A stretch of 64,000 nt of DNA from assembly GCA_964492245.1 (NCBI GenBank), contig CAZBJJ010000001.1:90624-154623 (forward strand), given 5' to 3'. The translations under genes were made by a program, and so were the position numbers. The notes below the pieces were generated by a model. The model made no database searches and was not told the origin of the DNA. It saw only the letters and a list, made by a program, of their open reading frames with translations. Source of the stretch: CAZBJJ01 sp964492245 (GTDB lineage: Bacteria > Spirochaetota > Spirochaetia > Treponematales > Breznakiellaceae). Shown piece by piece: positions 25,827-34,843 of this stretch. How positions within the stretch are numbered: the stretch's first letter is position 1; each line of letters opens with the position of its first letter.

Positions 25827-26521
25827 GTCTGTATTCCTTCGAACAAAAGGCTTCCTATTCTAACAATTGTGGCCCCTTCTTCTACTGCAATTTCAAAATC
25901 GTTACTCATTCCCATGGAAAGCTCTAAATTATTTAAATTGGGAAAGCGTCTCTGTAAAAGTTCGCGACAGGCTGCTAAGCTGCGAAAGGATAAGCGTTTT
26001 TGCTCGTCATCGTTTACATTGGCCGCCATGGTCATAAGTCCTGTTACCTCCAGTTCGCCATGCTTTAAGGCCAATTCAACCCCCCTAGAGAGATCGTCCA
26101 AATTTCGATATCCTGCCTTAGTATCTTCTGCTGTGTTTAGCTCAAAAAAAACACTCATACGCTTTTCGTTTTTTTTACATTCTTTGATAATTTCTAAAAC
26201 TAGATCGTCCCTATCTACAGAATGAATTGAGCTGACATAGCGTAAAACAGTGCGCACCTTATTGCGCTGTAGATTGCCAATAAAATGAATTGCGACATCG
26301 GGCGGCAATGCCTCTTGAGGCTTCCTATATTTTTGCACAAGTTCCTGGGCTCGAGACTCCCCCAATATTTTTACTCCGGCCTGTAAGGCCTCTTGAATTT
26401 TTCCCCATTCGACAAATTTAGAAACCGCTACAATTTTAATAGCATCGCCTTCTCGGCCTGATTTTTTAGCTGCAAGGGCAATGCGTTCCTGAATATCTCG
26501 ATACCGGTTCGATATGCTCAT
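25823..26521 (-). CDS. PLP homeostasis protein, YggS/PipY family
   Basis: 232 aa. PLP-binding barrel protein without known enzyme activity that buffers vitamin B6. The PLP lysine is in IVAVSKFVEWGKI (Lys35). IHFIGNLQRNKVRTV matches the family motif HFIGxLQxNK, and LSMGMSNDFEIAVEEGATIVR is the C-terminal signature. It overlaps rsmA by 4 bases and the exported 156-aa gene by 4. Confidence 0.92.
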   Translation of the reverse strand: MSISNRYRDIQERIALAAKKSGREGDAIKIVAVSKFVEWGKIQEALQAGVKILGESRAQELVQKYRKPQEALPPDVAIHFIGNLQRNKVRTVLRYVSSIHSVDRDDLVLEIIKECKKNEKRMSVFFELNTAEDTKAGYRNLDDLSRGVELALKHGELEVTGLMTMAANVNDDEQKRLSFRSLAACRELLQRRFPNLNNLELSMGMSNDFEIAVEEGATIVRIGSLLFEGIQT

Positions 26522-27408
26522 TGAAACTCCTCCATCTGCCTTTGAGCATTCCTAGCCAAACAGGCTAGCTCATTTAAGCCTAAAACCTCTACCCGCTCCT
26601 TTCCTGTTAGCCCCGAGGCTAAACAGGCCTGTGCAACTGAATCCTTTACAAGCTTGCTGGTAAATGCGGAATTCCGCCTAAAATATACCTCTAGGGTATT
26701 GGATATCATTTTTCGCCTTTGGCCGAAGAGAATTTTAGTAATTAAATAGAGATCGCGAGGAAGGGCCTTTATTACTTCCTGCGGCTTTAAAGTTAAAAGC
26801 AATGAAGCTGAATTTATATGCGGCCTGGGCCAAAATGAACTTGGGCCAATAGTTCCGAGATTGCGAATATCGTATATGCTGGACACCAAAACAGAAATTG
26901 AAGAATAATTTTTACTTCCCGCTTTTCCGGCAATGCGTTCGGCCACTTCTTTTTGAACAGTTATAACCTGTCGCGAAAAATATATTTTTTCTTCTATTAA
27001 CTGTCCAACAAGATTTGCGCCAATATTGTATGGCAGATTTCCAATAAAAAGATGTGGTTTTTCGATTTTTGCCCTTTCGGACACCGTCTTTAAACCATCA
27101 CCCTGAACAAGAGTAAAATGGGGATGCTGGCCAAAGAGTTTTTCTAAAATATTTACAAATCCCCTATCAATTTCGAAGGCCACAAGCCTCGCTTCCTTTT
27201 CCAAAATTAGCTGAGTCAGGGCTCCCAGGCCAGGGCCAAGCTCCCAAACTAAGTCTCCGGCCTGGATATCGAGGGCATGTACCAATTTTTGTCTTGTTGC
27301 CTCATGAATTAAAAAGTTTTGACCAAATTTTTTCTGCATTCCCAAGCCATTTTCTTCTAAAAAAATGCGTAAAGAGCTCGGTGAATTATAATTGGGCAAT
27401 GGGAGCAA
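26518..27408 (-). CDS. rsmA: 16S rRNA dimethyladenosine transferase RsmA (KsgA)
   Basis: Dimethylates two adjacent adenines near the 3' end of 16S rRNA. 296 aa, with KKFGQNFLIHEATRQKLVHA, the SAM motif VWELGPGLGALTQLILE, and the active-site motif IGNLPYNIGANLV (NLPY). SFWPRPHINSASLLLTL is the conserved late motif. Start overlaps comEC by 23 bases. Confidence 0.95.
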   Translation of the reverse strand: MLPLPNYNSPSSLRIFLEENGLGMQKKFGQNFLIHEATRQKLVHALDIQAGDLVWELGPGLGALTQLILEKEARLVAFEIDRGFVNILEKLFGQHPHFTLVQGDGLKTVSERAKIEKPHLFIGNLPYNIGANLVGQLIEEKIYFSRQVITVQKEVAERIAGKAGSKNYSSISVLVSSIYDIRNLGTIGPSSFWPRPHINSASLLLTLKPQEVIKALPRDLYLITKILFGQRRKMISNTLEVYFRRNSAFTSKLVKDSVAQACLASGLTGKERVEVLGLNELACLARNAQRQMEEFQ

Positions 27409-28906
27409 AGTTTTTCCTCCAGCGAACTATAAAATAATTTATAAAAAGTATAGCAAAAACAATTAAAACCGTGAAGAGAATGCTAAGGGAAAGCGATGGC
27501 AATGCTATGCCAGAAAAATAAGTCCCCAATTTTGCAATAAAGCAGAGACTTTTATAGACAAAAGCGACAAGGGCCGAAATGGAATTTATAATTAAGGGGG
27601 GAAGAGGTATGAGTAGGAGGAAAAACAAGGCCATTAACATAAAAAGACCGGCAAGGGCCGCCAGCGGAATGCTCAGTACAATGCCTATGGGATGTATCTC
27701 TCCAAAAAAAATACTCAATGGGACTAAGCTTGCAATGCAGGCTGCTATAGAAGCGGCAAAACCCCCTCTCATGGCAAGAGGGAGTCTTTTGGGCAAAAGC
27801 TCATCTATAGGTTTGGAAAGAAGCAAGATTCCCAAAAGAGCAAAATAGGAAAGGACAAAGGCGGGGCTTTTTGCGCTCTGGGGCAGTAGCAAGATATGAA
27901 AATACAGACTAATTGACAAGGTATCCAATGCCCTATACCGATAACCGGCTATTGCTAAAAATACCGAAAGGGCATACATGACAAATGAGCGTATTAGGGA
28001 GCTCTGTGCACCGACGATCCAAAGATACAGCAAAAGGATTAAAATACTCAATATTCCCGAAATAACAAGGCCACAGGGCCGTCTTAATAAAAAAAGCAAA
28101 AGACCAGAAAAAATTGCAAGGTGCATTCCCGATAGGGCCAGTACGTGCGACGAACCCGCAGCTCTAAAGGCGAGCTCTACATCTTCGTTTAAACCATCCC
28201 GCCAACCCAATAAAAGGGCCAAGCCCATTGGGCCCCAGCTGAACTGTTCGTAATAGTTAATTATTTTAGTCCGTATATTTTGTCGCAATTTTTGTAGGCC
28301 TGTTGGGCTTTTTAAAATTTCAAAGTTTTCTACAAAGATAAATTGGCCTAAATTCCCGCTTTTAATTTCGCCATCAATTTTAATTTCCGAGCCTCGGGGA
28401 AGGTCTAAAAAGGCCTTGCCGGATTGACTGCTACTTGCCGGCAGTAGACAGGGGATGTCTCCGCAGGCAGAGGTACGCAATTGGTTAGAAGAAATACTCT
28501 CTTTTAGTTTAATACCGCTAATAATAATGCCCGAGCTTGTCTTGCGAGGGTCTTCGGACAGTGTTCCCAACAAGCTGAGCTTATCGGGCACATCCTGCCC
28601 AAAGGAAATAATGGGTTTGGAATATAATTGAGCAATTGCACCGCTACTTAAACCAAGGGCTAAGACATAGCAAAATATTTTTTCATGGGTATATACCGAC
28701 CAAGACGTGCTGGCCGTAGATGGCCTAAGGGCGAAGCACAGAGGTTGTAAAATTGATATAAAAAAAACGGGAAAAAACACCCCCACCACAATTAATATTG
28801 GTGAATTAGTTTTTAAGCTAGTCAGATAAAATAGGCCGGCAGTAGTAAAAACTAGAAGATATAAATATTTTCCAGCTGCTTTACTGAACATGGGCCCATT
28901 TACCAT
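27386..28906 (-). CDS. comEC: ComEC/Rec2-type DNA uptake channel, without the MBL domain
   Basis: 506 aa with about ten membrane segments. An OB-like N-terminal part (about residues 90-200) is followed by the competence domain with AFRAAGSSHVLALSGMHLAI, the best known ComEC motif, and SLIRSFVMYALSVFLAIAGYR. B. subtilis ComEC (about 776 aa) ends with a metallo-beta-lactamase-like domain; here the protein stops after the membrane part. No other competence genes are in the window. Start is at MVNGPMFSK, and Met6 is also possible. Confidence 0.85.
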   Translation of the reverse strand: MVNGPMFSKAAGKYLYLLVFTTAGLFYLTSLKTNSPILIVVGVFFPVFFISILQPLCFALRPSTASTSWSVYTHEKIFCYVLALGLSSGAIAQLYSKPIISFGQDVPDKLSLLGTLSEDPRKTSSGIIISGIKLKESISSNQLRTSACGDIPCLLPASSSQSGKAFLDLPRGSEIKIDGEIKSGNLGQFIFVENFEILKSPTGLQKLRQNIRTKIINYYEQFSWGPMGLALLLGWRDGLNEDVELAFRAAGSSHVLALSGMHLAIFSGLLLFLLRRPCGLVISGILSILILLLYLWIVGAQSSLIRSFVMYALSVFLAIAGYRYRALDTLSISLYFHILLLPQSAKSPAFVLSYFALLGILLLSKPIDELLPKRLPLAMRGGFAASIAACIASLVPLSIFFGEIHPIGIVLSIPLAALAGLFMLMALFFLLLIPLPPLIINSISALVAFVYKSLCFIAKLGTYFSGIALPSLSLSILFTVLIVFAILFINYFIVRWRKNFAPIAQL

Positions 28907-30093
28907 TTAAGCCTATTTAGGGCAGTTCTGGCCAAAATCTTTATATCATCTGGATAGGGCAAATAGCCAATATATAAAAGGTAATCGAAGGATATTTTAT
29001 CGCCCAGCTCCCCCAGGGCTTCTATTGTAGAGGTAAGTAGAAGGGGATCGTAGCTCTTGCTCCGTTCCATTTCGGCATTTAAAAGTCCTAAAGATAAAGA
29101 GAGCACCTGCGCTGCGCGCGAATCGCCCATTGCCCCAAGGGCCTGTATTACCTGGACCAAGCGATTTATATCAATTTTAGAAGCATCCGATGGATTTTGT
29201 AAAAGATGGTAATATCTAATTAAAAGAGGGGTGGCCCTATTCCATTTTTGATTTTTAATTTCACCAACAGATAAATTGCATATTTCAATATAGACCTTAT
29301 AGTCCTCGGTACCCGGTTCCATCTTGCTAAGCGCAATGTCTAAGGCAGTCTCGGCCAATTCTCCGGTGGCATCAATTTTTAAATTGGTATTGTGAAGCCC
29401 CTCTTTAAGGGCGGCCAGTTTTTCATGTGCAGGATTTTTTAAAATGACTTCCAATAAGTTTTTTTTGTATTCGCCATCTAAAGAGCGCAGAGCGGCGCTG
29501 GCCTTGCTCTTAATATTTTCGGGATAATCGGAGACCATTGCAGAAAACAGAACCGGAAAAGAAGAAGCACTATTTAAACTGCCAAGGGCGTCTATGCTGG
29601 ATTCAATAAGCAGAATATCGATATCGACACCGGAGGCAAAGGCATTGTTTTGGACCGACAAAAATTGATTGATATTGCTTATAATCTGGCTATCCCCCCG
29701 GCCTAGTTTGCCAAGGGCTAAAAGGACTGGGGCCCGTACGCCTGTATCTCGCCATGTCATAAAAATACTCCAGAGTTTGGGCAGGGCCTGGCTGTAGGTG
29801 GTTTTTGCCAGACCTTCGGCTGTACTGGATATAAGCTTGTAAACAAGGGGGTCCTCGCCCAATAAATGTTCGTGTTCTAGGACAAAGCTGAGGGCCTGGT
29901 CGTATAATGGCCCATAGGAAGGCGCCTGGTCCAATGTAACGGCATCCTTAATTATTTCCACCTTGGCCCCCAGGCTGGAACGAGCAAAGTTTTTTTGCCA
30001 TGAAAGTATGGAGTTTGTAACATCTTCGGAAAAAACCGCCTGAACAAAAAGGAGCATTAAAAAAATAAAAAAAGTTCTTGCCTTGGCATTCAT
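28900..30093 (-). CDS. Exported HEAT-like repeat protein
   Basis: 397 aa from ATG 30093 (GGAGGGCCT upstream); the longer frame to 30129 has no ribosome site. Signal peptide MNAKARTFFIFLMLLFVQAV, cleaved near FSED. The rest is built of alpha-helical repeats such as VRAPVLLALGKLGRGDSQII, SSIDALGSLNSASSFPVLFS and TIEALGELGDKISFDYLLYI. It resembles the shorter repeat protein at 11316. Probably a periplasmic scaffold. It overlaps comEC by 7 bases. Confidence 0.75.
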   Translation of the reverse strand: MNAKARTFFIFLMLLFVQAVFSEDVTNSILSWQKNFARSSLGAKVEIIKDAVTLDQAPSYGPLYDQALSFVLEHEHLLGEDPLVYKLISSTAEGLAKTTYSQALPKLWSIFMTWRDTGVRAPVLLALGKLGRGDSQIISNINQFLSVQNNAFASGVDIDILLIESSIDALGSLNSASSFPVLFSAMVSDYPENIKSKASAALRSLDGEYKKNLLEVILKNPAHEKLAALKEGLHNTNLKIDATGELAETALDIALSKMEPGTEDYKVYIEICNLSVGEIKNQKWNRATPLLIRYYHLLQNPSDASKIDINRLVQVIQALGAMGDSRAAQVLSLSLGLLNAEMERSKSYDPLLLTSTIEALGELGDKISFDYLLYIGYLPYPDDIKILARTALNRLKW

Positions 30094-30151
30094 AGGCCCT
30101 CCACATATAGTATGCCCTAACCATAGCATAAAATACGATTATTTAAAATAT

Positions 30152-31327
30152 TTATTCAGAAACTGAGTCAATTAATGGTAAATCGTCTTCTTCTCCCTCG
30201 GAAGTATCGCTGGCAAAGGGATTATCCGCTGTATCGGCTTCGGAATTCGCAGAGGAATCTGCCCTTTCATATTCATCATTTTCTAAATATTCTTCTGCAT
30301 CTTCCTCCATAAAACGCAGCTCTTCGCCAGTAGCACTGTCCAATTGGATGCCAAAGACCTCGGCTTGAATGCGGTTTTTAACGTTGACAGGCAGAGGAAA
30401 GGCCTCGATATGCAGGAGGGAGCGCATAGTGTCGGCATTGTACTCGCTAGATTTGACCGTACCCGGAATGGCAATTGCCTCGCCCCCGAGTTCGAACTGT
30501 ATACGAACCTCAAGGCCATTTTTGGCCTTGCCCCCAATGGTTACCGCACAGCCATCTTCGGAGAGGTCTTCCATTATGCAGCGGTAGCCAGGCTCAGTCT
30601 CCAAAGCATTGGGATCGTCCCCCGGCGCCAATAGGTAGAGATAGGCAGAAATTGTCGTTTTCGTTCGAATTGATTTTCTTTTTTGCGTTCTAAAGAGGGC
30701 ATCGGTATGCGCCACTAAAATTGCTGGCTGGCCCGTACTTTTTATCTCGTCGATGACGTAGCTATCGAAAACATAGCCGGCATCGTCTAAACGCCAAAAA
30801 TACAGACTGATTTTTTTTTCGCGCCAGACAGTACCCATTCGGCCATTTACGCTAATAGGTAGGCTGAGCGTTAAATTTCTTTCGGTATTTCTAAGAAGCT
30901 TTGTACGAAAGGTCCCCTCGCCCTCTAAAAGAAGCCGCATAATCTGGCCTTCGTTAATTTGCTTGCTCGATTGAATACCTTTTTTATATCGGGGCTGCTC
31001 AAATTCTAACTTTTTTCGAAATTCATATAATTTTGATAAAAACAATTCGTCTTTGGCATTTTCATCCTGGCCAATAAGTTTGGTCTTAACGGTGATAATT
31101 CTTATACATTCGTTTAGAAGGTTTAAGGACCAAAAAAGGGCTATTGGATCGGCTATTGCGGCTTTAAGAGCAGCATTGTGCAAAAGAATTATCTCTCTAA
31201 ATGAAAAGCCCGCATCCTTGCCCCTGGAGTAAAATTTAACCCATTTGGAAATAGAGACCTTGCCCGTAATCGCCAATACTACCAGCACAATACAAATTAT
31301 TAAAAGTATCAGCAAAAAGACAGACAT
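30152..31327 (-). CDS. PilZ-domain protein, probable c-di-GMP receptor
   Basis: 391 aa. One N-terminal membrane segment (residues 2-20), a cytoplasmic middle part, and a PilZ domain from about 212 with the c-di-GMP motifs RKSIR (217-221, RxxxR) and DLSEDG (254-259, D/NxSxxG), then an acidic tail rich in Glu and Asp. The N-terminal half looks like the YcgR-N type beta-barrel seen in flagellar brake proteins (inference). It lies near the flagellar rod genes, on the same strand but separated by a CPBP protease gene on the other. Ribosome site AAGGAG. Confidence 0.85.
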   Translation of the reverse strand: MSVFLLILLIICIVLVVLAITGKVSISKWVKFYSRGKDAGFSFREIILLHNAALKAAIADPIALFWSLNLLNECIRIITVKTKLIGQDENAKDELFLSKLYEFRKKLEFEQPRYKKGIQSSKQINEGQIMRLLLEGEGTFRTKLLRNTERNLTLSLPISVNGRMGTVWREKKISLYFWRLDDAGYVFDSYVIDEIKSTGQPAILVAHTDALFRTQKRKSIRTKTTISAYLYLLAPGDDPNALETEPGYRCIMEDLSEDGCAVTIGGKAKNGLEVRIQFELGGEAIAIPGTVKSSEYNADTMRSLLHIEAFPLPVNVKNRIQAEVFGIQLDSATGEELRFMEEDAEEYLENDEYERADSSANSEADTADNPFASDTSEGEEDDLPLIDSVSE

Positions 31328-31396
31328 TCTCTATTTACTCCTTATACATTTATGAAATAATAAAAAAATAATGCTCCGCAGATAAATTACTCATAA

Positions 31397-31426
31397 TTGT
31401 AATTATTATAAGCAGTAGTCTATACT
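31397..31426 (+). promoter_or_regulatory. Probable promoter of the CPBP protease gene
   Basis: TTGTAA, an 18-nt spacer and TATACT, with the predicted start about 31433. An inverted repeat ATAATT-GT-AATTAT (31393-31406) overlaps the -35 and could be a regulator site. The region separates this gene from the divergent PilZ gene. Confidence 0.5.
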
Positions 31427-31457
31427 CTGTCAAAAGGAAGGGCCTATTCGACATAAA

Positions 31458-32096
31458 ATGATAGAAGGCAGTAAAATATTCCTCATATGGCTTATATGTT
31501 TTGGCGGCTATCGCTTGCTTTACTTAGGTGTAAAAGTCCAAGACATTGTAATAAATGCCCCCCTGCTGTTCAATCAGATTCTTATACAAGGGCTGCCCCT
31601 GTGCCTGTTTATCGTTTTTGTACTTAAAAAAGATCTTCCCAGGCCCCCTGCCTTTTTTAAACCTTTAAAAGCCAGAGATTTTGTATATATCTTACAGGGC
31701 CTTGCCGGCCTAGGCCTGTCCTTAATTATTTTTATTTCTATTGATACCCTTAAACCAAGCAGAAATTCTCTTTTAAGCTACGATAATTCTATAATTACCC
31801 ATGGTTTATTGATTATTTTTACTCTTTTATCTGCAATACAGGAGGAAGGTTTTTTCCGCGGATATATTCCCTTAAAACTGCTTCAGATTGGCGAAAATTC
31901 AAGTCTTAAAACGGGGTTTTTTCAAGCTTTTTTATTTGCCTTCTCCCATTGGCACCAGGGAATTGCCGGTATGATACAGGCCTTTTTTGCCGGACTGGTA
32001 TTGTTCTATATCATGCTAAAAACGGAGAGTCTTTACCTGCCCATTCTGGCCCATGCCTTTTTTAATTTATGTATGTGGTTTCTTATACTTCGATAG
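31458..32096 (+). CDS. CPBP-family intramembrane glutamic protease
   Basis: 212 aa with about six membrane segments. Family motifs: AIQEEGFFRGYIPL (EExxxR), FAFSHWHQG (FxxxH) and HAFFNLCMW (HxxxN). These are the catalytic residues of the CAAX protease and bacteriocin-processing (Abi, Rce1-like) family. Substrate unknown. An AAGGAAGG sequence lies rather far (about 18 nt) from the ATG. It converges on flgJ with a 14-base overlap. Confidence 0.87.
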   Translation: MIEGSKIFLIWLICFGGYRLLYLGVKVQDIVINAPLLFNQILIQGLPLCLFIVFVLKKDLPRPPAFFKPLKARDFVYILQGLAGLGLSLIIFISIDTLKPSRNSLLSYDNSIITHGLLIIFTLLSAIQEEGFFRGYIPLKLLQIGENSSLKTGFFQAFLFAFSHWHQGIAGMIQAFFAGLVLFYIMLKTESLYLPILAHAFFNLCMWFLILR

Positions 32097-32517
32097 AAAC
32101 CTTGCCCCGCTGGCCAGAGAGTTCTAAATAGGCTAAATCGGCCAGGCCAAAACCCGCGTTTGTGGCTAGGTCCTTTGCATATTCATCGTCGAGCATATCC
32201 TTATACATTTTGCCGGCAAAGGAATTGTCCGATAAATCGCTTTCGGGGACGGTTTTTCGCATTTCTTTAAGCAGGGTTTTCATAAAAAATGTTTCCAGCT
32301 CTTGGCACTGTGCATATAATTCACTGGATTTATCGACCATCTGAGCCCTGCCTGCCCGTCCACTGCCAAGGCCCCCATCGTTTTTTGCAGCGCCCTCGGC
32401 TTGGGCTAAAACCTCGGAAAAAGTTGCTCTATTTTCATGCACATTGCTCGATTTTTTAACAAGATAATCCACCCTAGCCTGCTCGTAATTTATATTTATA
32501 GACGCTGCATTAATCAT
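32083..32517 (-). CDS. flgJ: Flagellar rod-binding protein (FlgJ N-terminal domain only)
   Basis: 144 aa. Residues about 55-135 form the rod-binding domain: QCQELETFFMKTLLKEMRKT, then AGKMYKDMLDDEYAKDLA. The peptidoglycan hydrolase domain of enterobacterial FlgJ is absent, as in other spirochaetes. Follows flgG by 8 bases and ends the flgF-flgG-flgJ group. Periplasmic rod assembly is its expected role. Confidence 0.87.
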   Translation of the reverse strand: MINAASININYEQARVDYLVKKSSNVHENRATFSEVLAQAEGAAKNDGGLGSGRAGRAQMVDKSSELYAQCQELETFFMKTLLKEMRKTVPESDLSDNSFAGKMYKDMLDDEYAKDLATNAGFGLADLAYLELSGQRGKVSIEV

Positions 32518-32525
32518 TTTTTATC

Positions 32526-33320
32526 TTACCTCTTTAATCCAGTGGCAATGCCCAGCATGTTGTCGCTTGTCTGGATGGTCTTGGAATTAAATTCATAGGC
32601 CCGCTGTGCCACAATTAAATTGACCATTTCTCGCACCACCGAGACATTCGACATCTCTAAGAATTTATGTTTTACTGTTCCCATACCATCGAAGCCAGGC
32701 CTTCCACCGACGGCATCTCCGGAGGCATTGCTGGTTTTAAATAAGTTTTCGCCAATTGCGGTTAAACCTGTCGGGTTTGGAAAGCGGTATAATTCAAGCT
32801 GCCCTACATCCACCATGTCATCGAGGCCTGGCAACATTACCTGTACCCGCCCATCGTTAGAAATTGCCAGTGTTTCTTTCATAAAGCCTTCGGGCATCAC
32901 TATATCGGGGAGCACCTTGTAGCCATTATTAGTTACTAAGCGACCGTCGGAATCCAGCTGCAGGGCTCCGTCGCGCGAATAGGCATAAGAGCCATCGTAC
33001 ATCTGAATTCTAAAAAAGCCCTCGCCGTTTATTGCAAGGTCGGTAACATTTTCGGTATGCTGTAAGGAGCCTTGGCCAAACATGCGCTGGGTAGCTGCTA
33101 ATTTTACGCCATGGCCCATTTGGGTACCAACTGGTACAACGGTGTCCTCGGTGGCGGGTGTGCCCGCTAGGCGAATAGTTTGATAAAGCAGATCTTCAAA
33201 ATCTGCACGCATTTTTTTAAAGCCCGTGGTATTCACGTTGGCTAGGTTGTTTGAAATTGTATCAATATTGGCCTGTTGGCCAATCATACCGGAAGCGCCG
33301 GTCCATAGACTGCGAACCAT
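32526..33320 (-). CDS. flgG: Flagellar distal rod protein FlgG
   Basis: 264 aa with the rod-protein start MVRSLWTGASGMIGQQANID and NNLANVNTTGFKK. The FlgG-specific middle has TEDTVVPVGTQMGHGVKLAA and the GSLQHTENVTDLAINGEGFF motif. C-terminal VNLIVAQRAYEFNSKTIQTS is the D0 helix. Standard length for FlgG. Directly follows the FlgF-like gene by 11 bases. Confidence 0.95.
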   Translation of the reverse strand: MVRSLWTGASGMIGQQANIDTISNNLANVNTTGFKKMRADFEDLLYQTIRLAGTPATEDTVVPVGTQMGHGVKLAATQRMFGQGSLQHTENVTDLAINGEGFFRIQMYDGSYAYSRDGALQLDSDGRLVTNNGYKVLPDIVMPEGFMKETLAISNDGRVQVMLPGLDDMVDVGQLELYRFPNPTGLTAIGENLFKTSNASGDAVGGRPGFDGMGTVKHKFLEMSNVSVVREMVNLIVAQRAYEFNSKTIQTSDNMLGIATGLKR

Positions 33321-33331
33321 ATATTAACTCC

Positions 33332-34186
33332 TTATACCTTTATTACTTCATTTAACAATTTGCCAAGCATACCATCTACACTCTGTATTGTTTTTTGATT
33401 GGCCTCGTAGGCGCGGTTAACTTCTATCATGCGGACCATTTCTAAGACCGCATTTACATTCGAACCCTCTACAAAACCCTGTACCACCTTAGGCCGATTC
33501 TCAATATCCATAAGCTGGGCAGGCCCGGAAATTTCGGTATCGCGGTATAGGCTGCTGCCCTGTTTGGCCAAATAGCGGTCGTTTTCGAATTCGACAATTT
33601 TAAGAGTGTCTAAATGCACTGCCTCGCCCCAGGGGTTGTTTTCCCGAGAGACCATACGGCTGGGATCGCCATCGTGAAATTCAGCATTTACCCAAATGCG
33701 GCCCTGCTTATCAATTAAAAAATTATTGGCCTTTATCATAATCGGGCCCTCTTCGCCTAAAACTGGCAGCCCCTCTTTTGTCTCTAGGTAACCCTCTTTT
33801 CCCAATTGAAAAGAGCCATTTCTAGTATAGCGCTCGCCACGTTCGGTATGTACAGCTAAAAAGCCCTGCCCATCGAGGGCAATGTCGTAGTCGCTTTCTG
33901 TCTCTTTTAGGGGTCCCTGTTCAAAACTGGTGAACACTTCGTTCGATTCAACGCCCAGGCCTATTTTTCCAATTATTGGTGCTGCATCGCCAGATCCAAA
34001 GGGATGCTGATATACCCCATCGTCGTTTAAGCGTCGTAACAATAGTTCGGGAAAAGATTTATGAATAGCCGTATCGCGTTTATAGCTATCTGTATCTACA
34101 TTGGCTAAATTATTGGCAAGCGCATCCAGTCGAACCTGTTGGGCGTTCATCCCACTTGCTGCCGTGTACCATCCTCGTATCACCAT
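33332..34186 (-). CDS. flgF: Flagellar basal-body rod protein, FlgF type
   Basis: 284 aa. The start MVIRGWYTAASGMNAQQVRL is at ATG 34186; the GTG one codon later is better spaced from GGAGG. NNLANVDTDSYKRD and the C-terminal EMVRMIEVNRAYEANQKTIQ are rod-protein terminal helices. Called FlhO or FlgF in spirochaetes. The rod crosses the periplasm, where the spirochaete flagella run. First gene of the rod group. Confidence 0.88.
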   Translation of the reverse strand: MVIRGWYTAASGMNAQQVRLDALANNLANVDTDSYKRDTAIHKSFPELLLRRLNDDGVYQHPFGSGDAAPIIGKIGLGVESNEVFTSFEQGPLKETESDYDIALDGQGFLAVHTERGERYTRNGSFQLGKEGYLETKEGLPVLGEEGPIMIKANNFLIDKQGRIWVNAEFHDGDPSRMVSRENNPWGEAVHLDTLKIVEFENDRYLAKQGSSLYRDTEISGPAQLMDIENRPKVVQGFVEGSNVNAVLEMVRMIEVNRAYEANQKTIQSVDGMLGKLLNEVIKV

Positions 34187-34237
34187 TGCCTCCAGATACA
34201 ATATCGGCAAATAGGAGGGCAGTTCTTAATATTCTTT

Positions 34238-34840
34238 TTATTCGCGAATAATTTCTACCTCGCCCCTGGGCGAAATGCTTAAACTATAGACTGCGCCAAT
34301 TTCGTAGTTGGCAATGTTGTCAATTTGCACCCGAATGTATGAAGAGGTATCTGTATAGCCACTGCGCAGAAGGCTAAATATTTTTTTAATATAGCGCTGC
34401 TCTTTACTATTCTGCCCATTATAGCTCTGTATAAGAGGTAGGCCTTTATCGATATAGTAAATCCATAGCTTGTTTGCCTTTTGGACGGGTAGCGCATCGG
34501 TATAAATTTTCAAGGGAAAACCCAGCCAGATATCTTGAATCGGCACAAGAACGGACTCAATTTTCAACTCGCGCCCAACCCAGGCCCGCTCGGCCTGGGC
34601 AACTTCGCGGTTATCGATATTGTAAAAATAAAAACGGGCCGAAATACCACTTTCGCCCCGGCTTAAAAGCATAAAGCGCATGGGAATTTGAGCGGCCTTA
34701 GTTATTACCGCATTACTTTGCAGGCGCAGCATTCGTTTTGGAGGCGTAAAGTAATTAACATATAACAAGCAGGCGGTAAGGGAAAAAAGAAGGAAGGTAA
34801 GACTGAGGCCGAAAAGCCATTTAAATACTTTTTTCTTCAT
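34238..34840 (-). CDS. Anchored periplasmic protein, unknown
   Basis: 200 aa with an N-terminal membrane anchor (residues 8-30; SLTFLLFSLTACLLYVNYF). A Cys in LTACLL could make a lipobox, though more hydrophobic residues follow it. The rest is mixed alpha/beta with no known motif. It follows ligA by 3 bases, so it is likely cotranscribed with trmB and ligA, and precedes the flagellar rod genes. Function not recognised. Confidence 0.68.
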   Translation of the reverse strand: MKKKVFKWLFGLSLTFLLFSLTACLLYVNYFTPPKRMLRLQSNAVITKAAQIPMRFMLLSRGESGISARFYFYNIDNREVAQAERAWVGRELKIESVLVPIQDIWLGFPLKIYTDALPVQKANKLWIYYIDKGLPLIQSYNGQNSKEQRYIKKIFSLLRSGYTDTSSYIRVQIDNIANYEIGAVYSLSISPRGEVEIIRE

Positions 34841-34843
34841 TAC

